Source: Rhodanobacter sp.
GTDB taxonomy: Bacteria; Pseudomonadota; Gammaproteobacteria; Xanthomonadales; Rhodanobacteraceae
Assembly (NCBI GenBank): GCA_026193555.1
Contig: JAPHUU010000135.1
Span: 1 to 8,920 of the forward strand
Length of the DNA stretch: 8,920 nucleotides
Reading direction: 5' to 3'
Shown: positions 7,492 to 8,920 of the stretch, in pieces
Position numbering within the stretch: the first letter of the stretch is position 1
Layout of the letters: every line of letters begins with the position of its first letter
The notes under the pieces: model-generated
What the model saw: only the letters and a program-made list of their open reading frames with translations
Told to the model about the DNA's origin: nothing
Database searches by the model: none
Position numbers and translations under genes: made by a program

Positions 7492-7529
7492 GAGCGCACC
7501 CTGTGCGCGAAGGCTCTTGCTGAAGCAAG
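7488..7529 (+). repeat. REP-like (GTAG-headed) element overlapping the sucD stop
   Basis: GTAGGA (7488-7493) is followed by a hairpin with 6-bp arms, GCGCAC (7494-7499) and GTGCGC (7503-7508), around a CCT loop, then GA. A second small hairpin follows, CTTGC (7516-7520) with GCAAG (7525-7529) and a TGAA loop. A GTAG head before a short GC-rich stem is the layout of REP-type repeats known from Stenotrophomonas and other xanthomonads. The first bases are shared with the sucD stop codon. Repetition elsewhere in the genome cannot be shown from this window. Confidence 0.6.
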
Positions 7530-7551
7530 TCGTTCGCCACGCGCTAAAATG

Positions 7552-7585
7552 CAGAGGCCGCGATTCGTCGCGGCCTCTGTCTTTT
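7552..7585 (+). terminator. Rho-independent terminator of sucCD with a TTCG tetraloop
   Basis: A perfect 12-bp stem, CAGAGGCCGCGA (7552-7563) and its complement (7568-7579), closes a TTCG loop (7564-7567) and is followed by TCTTTT (7580-7585). The stem is GC-rich and the UUCG loop is unusually stable, so this should end sucCD transcription well. It ends just before the nadE ribosome binding site (GGAG at 7588-7591), so any transcript entering nadE from upstream must read through it. Confidence 0.85.
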
Positions 7586-7598
7586 CTGGAGTGCATGC

Positions 7599-8920
7599 AT
7601 GGCAAGGCTGCGTCTGGCGCTGGCCCAGTTCGATTTTCCGGTGGGCGCGGTGGCGGCGAACGCCGCACGGATCGGCGACCTGATCGCGCAGGCGCGCGAC
7701 GGTGGTGCGGCACTGGTGGTGTTCCCGGAGCTTGCCCTCAGCGGCTACCCGCCGGAGGATCTGTTGCTGCGCCCCAGCTTCCTGGCCGCCTGCGACAGCG
7801 AGTTGATGGTGCTGGCCGCGGCAACCACCGGCATCGCGGCACTGGTCGGCCATCCGCAAAGCGACGGCGAGGTCTACAACGCCGCCAGTTTGCTGCGCGA
7901 AGGAAAGGTCGAGGTCACCGCGCACAAGCAGGCGCTGCCGAACTACGGCGTGTTCGACGACAAGCGCTATTTCCGCCCCGGCCACGAGACGGCAACCGCG
8001 GTGATCGATGGCGTCAGCGTCGGCTTGCTGATCTGCGAGGACCTGTGGCGGCCGGAGCCGGCGGCGCGGGCGGCGGCGGCCGGCGCGCAGTTGCTGGTGG
8101 TGATCAATGCCTCGCCGTGGGACCCCGCCAAGCAGGCCGAGCGCGAAGCGATGCTGTGCGCGCGCGCGCGCGAAACCGGCTGCGCCCTGGTCTATGTCAA
8201 CCTCATTGGTGGCCAGGACGAGGTGGTCTACGACGGCGCCTCGATGCTGGTCAATGGTGACGGCGCCGTCGCGGCACGGGCATCCGCTTTCGTCGATGCG
8301 CTGCTGTGGGCCGAGTTCGATCCGGCCACGCGTGAATGGCATGCCGAGAACTGGCCGGTCGCCGCTGACGCCGCGCACACGGCGACCTTGTACGCGGCAC
8401 TGGTGCGCGGCGTCCGCGACTATGTCGACAAGAACGGCTTTCCCGGTGTGCTGCTTGGCCTGTCCGGTGGCATCGATTCGGGCCTGACCCTGGCGCTGGC
8501 CGTCGATGCGCTGGGCGCACATCGCGTGACGGCGGTGATGATGCCGTCACGCTACACCTCGCAGGTCTCGCTGGATGGCGCGCGCGCCCAAGCCGGGAAG
8601 CTCGGCGTGGATTACCAGGTGATCGATATCGAGCCGACCTACCAGTCGTTCGTGAGCGCGTTGACACCGGCGTTTGCCGGAAAGAGCGCCGACACCACCG
8701 AGGAAAATCTGCAGTCACGCACTCGCGGCGTGATGCTGATGGCGCTCAGCAACAAGCACGGCCGGCTGCTGCTGGCGACCGGCAACAAGAGCGAGATGGC
8801 AGTCGGCTACGCCACCTTGTATGGCGACATGTGCGGTGGCTACGCGCCGCTGAAGGACGTGTACAAGACCGTGGTGTACCAGTTGGCACGCTGGCGCAAT
8901 GGGGCGGGGAACCCCGAACA
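7599..8920 (+). CDS. nadE: Glutamine-dependent NAD+ synthetase, C-terminus cut by window edge
   Basis: 440 residues are visible of a protein usually about 540 long; the frame is open to the right edge. It makes NAD+ from deamido-NAD+ and ATP, using ammonia released from glutamine by its own N-terminal domain. That domain is of the nitrilase type, with the catalytic triad visible: E44 (VVFPELALSGYPPEDL), K110 (HKQALPNYGVFDDKRYF) and C146 (LLICEDLW). The synthetase domain has the PP-loop SGGIDS (289-294), followed by MMPSRYTS, ENLQSRTRG, LLATGNKSEMAVGYATLYGDM and GGYAPLKDVYKT, all family signatures. ATG 7599 is chosen because GGAG (7588-7591) lies 7 bases upstream and homology starts immediately; the ATG at 7595 is in another frame. 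A 15-base alternating GC run (8158-8172) lies inside the gene without breaking the frame. It follows sucCD on the same strand but beyond a strong terminator, so it likely has its own promoter; none was identified with confidence. Confidence 0.97.
   Translation, partial: MARLRLALAQFDFPVGAVAANAARIGDLIAQARDGGAALVVFPELALSGYPPEDLLLRPSFLAACDSELMVLAAATTGIAALVGHPQSDGEVYNAASLLREGKVEVTAHKQALPNYGVFDDKRYFRPGHETATAVIDGVSVGLLICEDLWRPEPAARAAAAGAQLLVVINASPWDPAKQAEREAMLCARARETGCALVYVNLIGGQDEVVYDGASMLVNGDGAVAARASAFVDALLWAEFDPATREWHAENWPVAADAAHTATLYAALVRGVRDYVDKNGFPGVLLGLSGGIDSGLTLALAVDALGAHRVTAVMMPSRYTSQVSLDGARAQAGKLGVDYQVIDIEPTYQSFVSALTPAFAGKSADTTEENLQSRTRGVMLMALSNKHGRLLLATGNKSEMAVGYATLYGDMCGGYAPLKDVYKTVVYQLARWRNGAGNPE

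Noticed and set aside
6199..7713. Long minus-strand open frame opposite sucC/sucD (504 codons)
   Set aside because: It covers the conserved sucCD genes, the terminator and the nadE start, and has no recognisable protein motif.
7362..8522. Minus-strand open frame opposite sucD and nadE
   Set aside because: It is opposite two conserved genes and a terminator, with no motif.

Overview
The window is GC-rich DNA with two complete housekeeping genes (sucC, sucD), a complete sensor kinase (pilS type), a complete LacI-family regulator, and two genes cut by the window edges: a GH65 carbohydrate phosphorylase or hydrolase on the left and a glutamine-dependent NAD+ synthetase on the right. The divergent pair pilS / sucCD and a short GTAG-headed REP-like hairpin after sucD point to a gammaproteobacterium of the Xanthomonadales (Xanthomonadaceae or Rhodanobacteraceae; Rhodanobacter, Dyella, Luteibacter or Xanthomonas relatives). 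This placement is inferred from synteny and style, not from a search.

Layout. Positions 1-1971 (minus) hold the N-terminal 657 residues of a GH65 protein; its C-terminus lies off the left edge. Positions 1972-2352 are a divergent control region with a striking double palindrome (2055-2094) that looks like paired LacI-family operators, a possible promoter for the GH65 gene, and a REP-like hairpin. Positions 2353-3312 (plus) encode the LacI-family regulator. Positions 3313-3512 are a short convergent spacer. Positions 3513-5237 (minus) encode the PilS-like histidine kinase. A divergent spacer of about 210 bases separates it from sucC (5447-6610, plus) and sucD (6622-7491, plus). Then come a REP-like element that overlaps the sucD stop codon, a strong UUCG-loop hairpin terminator (7552-7585), and nadE (7599 to the right edge, plus).

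How the parts fit. GH65 and LacI form a divergent sugar-utilisation unit: the regulator probably represses the GH65 gene, and perhaps itself, through the palindrome between them until an alpha-glucoside or its product is present. SucCD is the succinyl-CoA synthetase of the TCA cycle. PilS is the membrane sensor that normally partners the NtrC-type regulator PilR to control type IV pilin expression, but no pilR follows it here; the sugar-utilisation unit occupies that place. NadE makes NAD+ from deamido-NAD+.

No novel defence system, CRISPR array, RNA gene or insertion sequence is visible. The most unusual points are the operator architecture, the pilS gene without an adjacent pilR, and the REP-like element built into the sucD stop codon.
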